A stretch of 64,000 nucleotides of DNA from Cyrtodaria siliqua (lineage: Eukaryota; Mollusca; Bivalvia; Adapedonta; Hiatellidae): NCBI GenBank assembly GCA_037043455.1, contig JAWPHD010000287.1:1-64000 (forward strand). Reading direction: 5' to 3'. The notes under the pieces are model-generated. The model worked only from the letters and a program-made list of their open reading frames with translations, was not told where the DNA came from and made no database searches. Position 1 is the stretch's first letter. Every line of letters starts with the position of its first letter. Both the position numbers and the translations under genes were made by a program. Shown here piece by piece: positions 63,946-64,000 of the stretch.

Positions 63946-64000
63946 TGTATTGGTAAATTAATGGCAAGGCTGTTTATAAACACTTGTATCATTTTTTCAT
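63838..64000 (+). pseudogene. LINE reverse transcriptase start, copy 2, running off the window
   Basis: Open to the window end: SSQFPDKWKFTIIMSLFKKG, DSNIASNYRPIAWLTCIGKL, MARLFINTCIIFS. Complete motif 1 followed by the GK.MER-like helix of the RT fingers. It is related to the fragment at 7051-8037. Whether the rest is intact lies outside the window. Confidence 0.75.

Overview
The window is AT-rich, repeat-saturated nuclear DNA of an invertebrate, most likely a bivalve mollusc. This rests on intron-bearing genes with GT-AG junctions, non-LTR retrotransposons, tRNA-derived SINEs, Helentron-like elements with internal minisatellites, and expanded microsatellites. No operon, bacterial gene, CRISPR array or rRNA gene is seen. 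Species cannot be fixed from sequence alone.

Genes. The only convincing host genes are two paralogous C-type lectin-like genes, both on the minus strand. Gene 1 can be assembled from four exons (24938-24572, 22468-22386, 21965-21866, 20090-19843) whose splice phases all agree. It predicts a 265-residue type II membrane protein: a cytoplasmic tail with a duplicated tyrosine motif that fits an ITAM, one membrane segment, and one C-type lectin-like domain. Gene 2 has the three matching lectin exons (59662-59580, 50236-50137, 48081-47861). Its upstream exon is uncertain or outside the window. Its first intron within the lectin domain has grown from about 0.4 kb to about 9.3 kb.

Layout. 1-2719: ATT microsatellite, then a Helentron-like element with a G-rich minisatellite core. 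2720-6290: dead Nimb/I-clade LINE (minus). 6313-6537: palindrome. 6675-8037: a Polinton-type DNA polymerase tail fused to a second LINE fragment. 8850-11310: bivalve-type tandem repeats and a retroelement tail. 11415-14758: a 21-bp minisatellite present as two inverted arms around a second Helentron-like copy. 15122-19105: a LINE (15571-18905) sitting inside a 24-bp minisatellite. 19843-24938: lectin gene 1. 25500-26670: microsatellite, SINE and repeat. 26793-34441: a 7.6-kb segment bounded by 77-bp inverted repeats. 35-46 kb: interspersed repeats, MITEs and satellites, with no gene recognised. 47861-59662: lectin gene 2, with a palindromic minisatellite, a roughly 4.4-kb (summed) 24-bp minisatellite and nested elements in its introns. 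60296-64000: a 20-bp minisatellite, a pogo/Tigger-like MITE and a tandemly duplicated LINE start.

How it fits together. The region looks like a duplicated lectin locus in which each copy was loaded differently with transposons and minisatellites. Aligning the two copies shows which minisatellites grew and from what. Most long open frames here are by-products of tandem repeats whose unit is a multiple of three bases, and they are not annotated as genes.
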